Source: JAQGMV01 sp050260255 (GTDB lineage: Bacteria; Pseudomonadota; Gammaproteobacteria; Burkholderiales; SG8-41). From it: a DNA stretch of 6,039 nt. The notes under the pieces were generated by a model. That model searched no databases. It was not told where the DNA came from and saw nothing but the letters and a program-made list of their open reading frames with translations. Every line of letters begins with the position of its first letter. Position 1 is the stretch's first letter. Below are positions 5,409-6,039 of this stretch, one piece after another. Where the stretch lies: NCBI GenBank assembly GCA_050260255.1, contig JBLNBW010000238.1, forward strand, positions 1 to 6,039, written 5' to 3'. A program made the position numbers and the translations under genes.

Positions 5409-6039
5409 CTACAAATTACAGAAGGTGAGCTCGAAGTCGACGTCGGATTCGGCGGCGCGGGGACGCTGCACGCCTTCCTGGGTCATGAAGCGGATGTTGA
5501 GCGCGTACTTGTTCGCGCTGATCTCCGGCACGCACTGATAACGGCGTGCAAGCCGTATGCGCAGCATCTGCGCGACCCGCCCCGCCATCATCTGCTGATA
5601 CACGCCCTGGTACGCGACCTGGTGGCTGCTCTTTCCGCTTTCGCGCAGCAGTCGCAGGACGATCGTGATGCCGTCGCGTATCGGCAGGAAAGGTGCGAAC
5701 CACGTCTGCAGATCGTGCCTTTGCTGTTCCGGGCTCTGCTGCAGCCAGTAGTGGTACGAGGGCAGATCGAATTCGCAGACGCCGCCGGGAATGTTGGTCC
5801 GCTGCTTGATGCTCATCAGCCATTCGTTGTCCCGTAGCTCCTGGCCGACTTTGCCCGATGCCTGGAAGAGGCGCGACGAGGCTTGGTCGATCTGCCACAG
5901 GATGTCATCGAGCGCTTCCTCGGAAATGTCCGGATTGCCGCGCAGGCCTTCGAGCGTCTGCTTCTGCCGTTCGAGCTCCTGGAGCAGGTCGGATTTCAGG
6001 TCGGCGCGGCCGGAGACTTCCAGTATCTCGAAGATGAAG
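5409..6039 (-). CDS. zapD: Cell division protein ZapD, 5' end outside the window
   Basis: The last 209 residues or so of ZapD (YacF, DUF1342), a cytoplasmic protein that bundles FtsZ filaments and stabilises the division ring. The reading frame enters at 6038 with FIFEILEVSGRADLKSDLL and continues through SSRLFQASGKVGQELRDNEW. The hallmark segment then follows, from MSIKQRTNIPGG at 5816 through CEFDLPSYHYWLQQSP, ending in FELTFCNL and a TAG stop. The ATG at 5816 is internal, not the gene start, because the conserved upstream sequence stays in frame. Roughly the first 40-45 residues are missing. The C-terminus looks intact, so insertion of the element has not damaged the coding sequence. In related Burkholderia the next gene is usually yacG; here the integrase takes that place. 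Confidence 0.96.
   Translation of the reverse strand, partial: FIFEILEVSGRADLKSDLLQELERQKQTLEGLRGNPDISEEALDDILWQIDQASSRLFQASGKVGQELRDNEWLMSIKQRTNIPGGVCEFDLPSYHYWLQQSPEQQRHDLQTWFAPFLPIRDGITIVLRLLRESGKSSHQVAYQGVYQQMMAGRVAQMLRIRLARRYQCVPEISANKYALNIRFMTQEGVQRPRAAESDVDFELTFCNL

Noticed and set aside
5416..5898. 160-residue minus-strand frame overlapping zapD
   Set aside because: It is the shifted frame of zapD, whose own frame carries a well-conserved protein.

Overview
The window reads as the right-hand end of a horizontally acquired element sitting in a Burkholderia/Paraburkholderia-type (beta-proteobacterial) chromosome. The host assignment rests on the last 630 bases, which encode on the minus strand the C-terminal two thirds of ZapD, an FtsZ-associated division protein with strongly Burkholderiaceae-like sequence. 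No host gene is visible on the other side, so only one element boundary is in view, just after the zapD stop codon.

Layout from left to right. Bases 1-89 are an almost pure A/C stretch holding two 25-base C runs, possibly a contig-end artefact. Bases 121-1080 (+) encode a replication initiation protein of the filamentous-phage/rolling-circle type. Bases 1081-1322 are non-coding. Bases 1323-3784 hold three minus-strand genes, tightly packed and probably one operon. In transcription order they are a small PD-(D/E)XK nuclease-like protein, a complete soluble Hanks-type Ser/Thr kinase, and a 381-residue protein of unrecognised family that looks like a beta/alpha barrel. Bases 3785-3980 are the likely control region of that operon and carry two related TGTACA-centred sites. 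Bases 3981-5222 (-) encode a P4-type tyrosine recombinase with all catalytic residues. Bases 5223-5408 hold a repeat-rich integrase leader and a phased ACGT cluster that abuts zapD.

Interpretation: the recombinase would insert or excise the element next to zapD and the Rep protein could replicate the excised circle. The nuclease-kinase-barrel cassette is cargo. No virion, secretion or conjugation gene is present here, so the element would be a satellite or an integrative mobilizable element, or else the rest lies to the left. The cassette's make-up and position suggest an anti-phage or other conflict system. This is inference from gene content: I do not recognise the combination as a named system.
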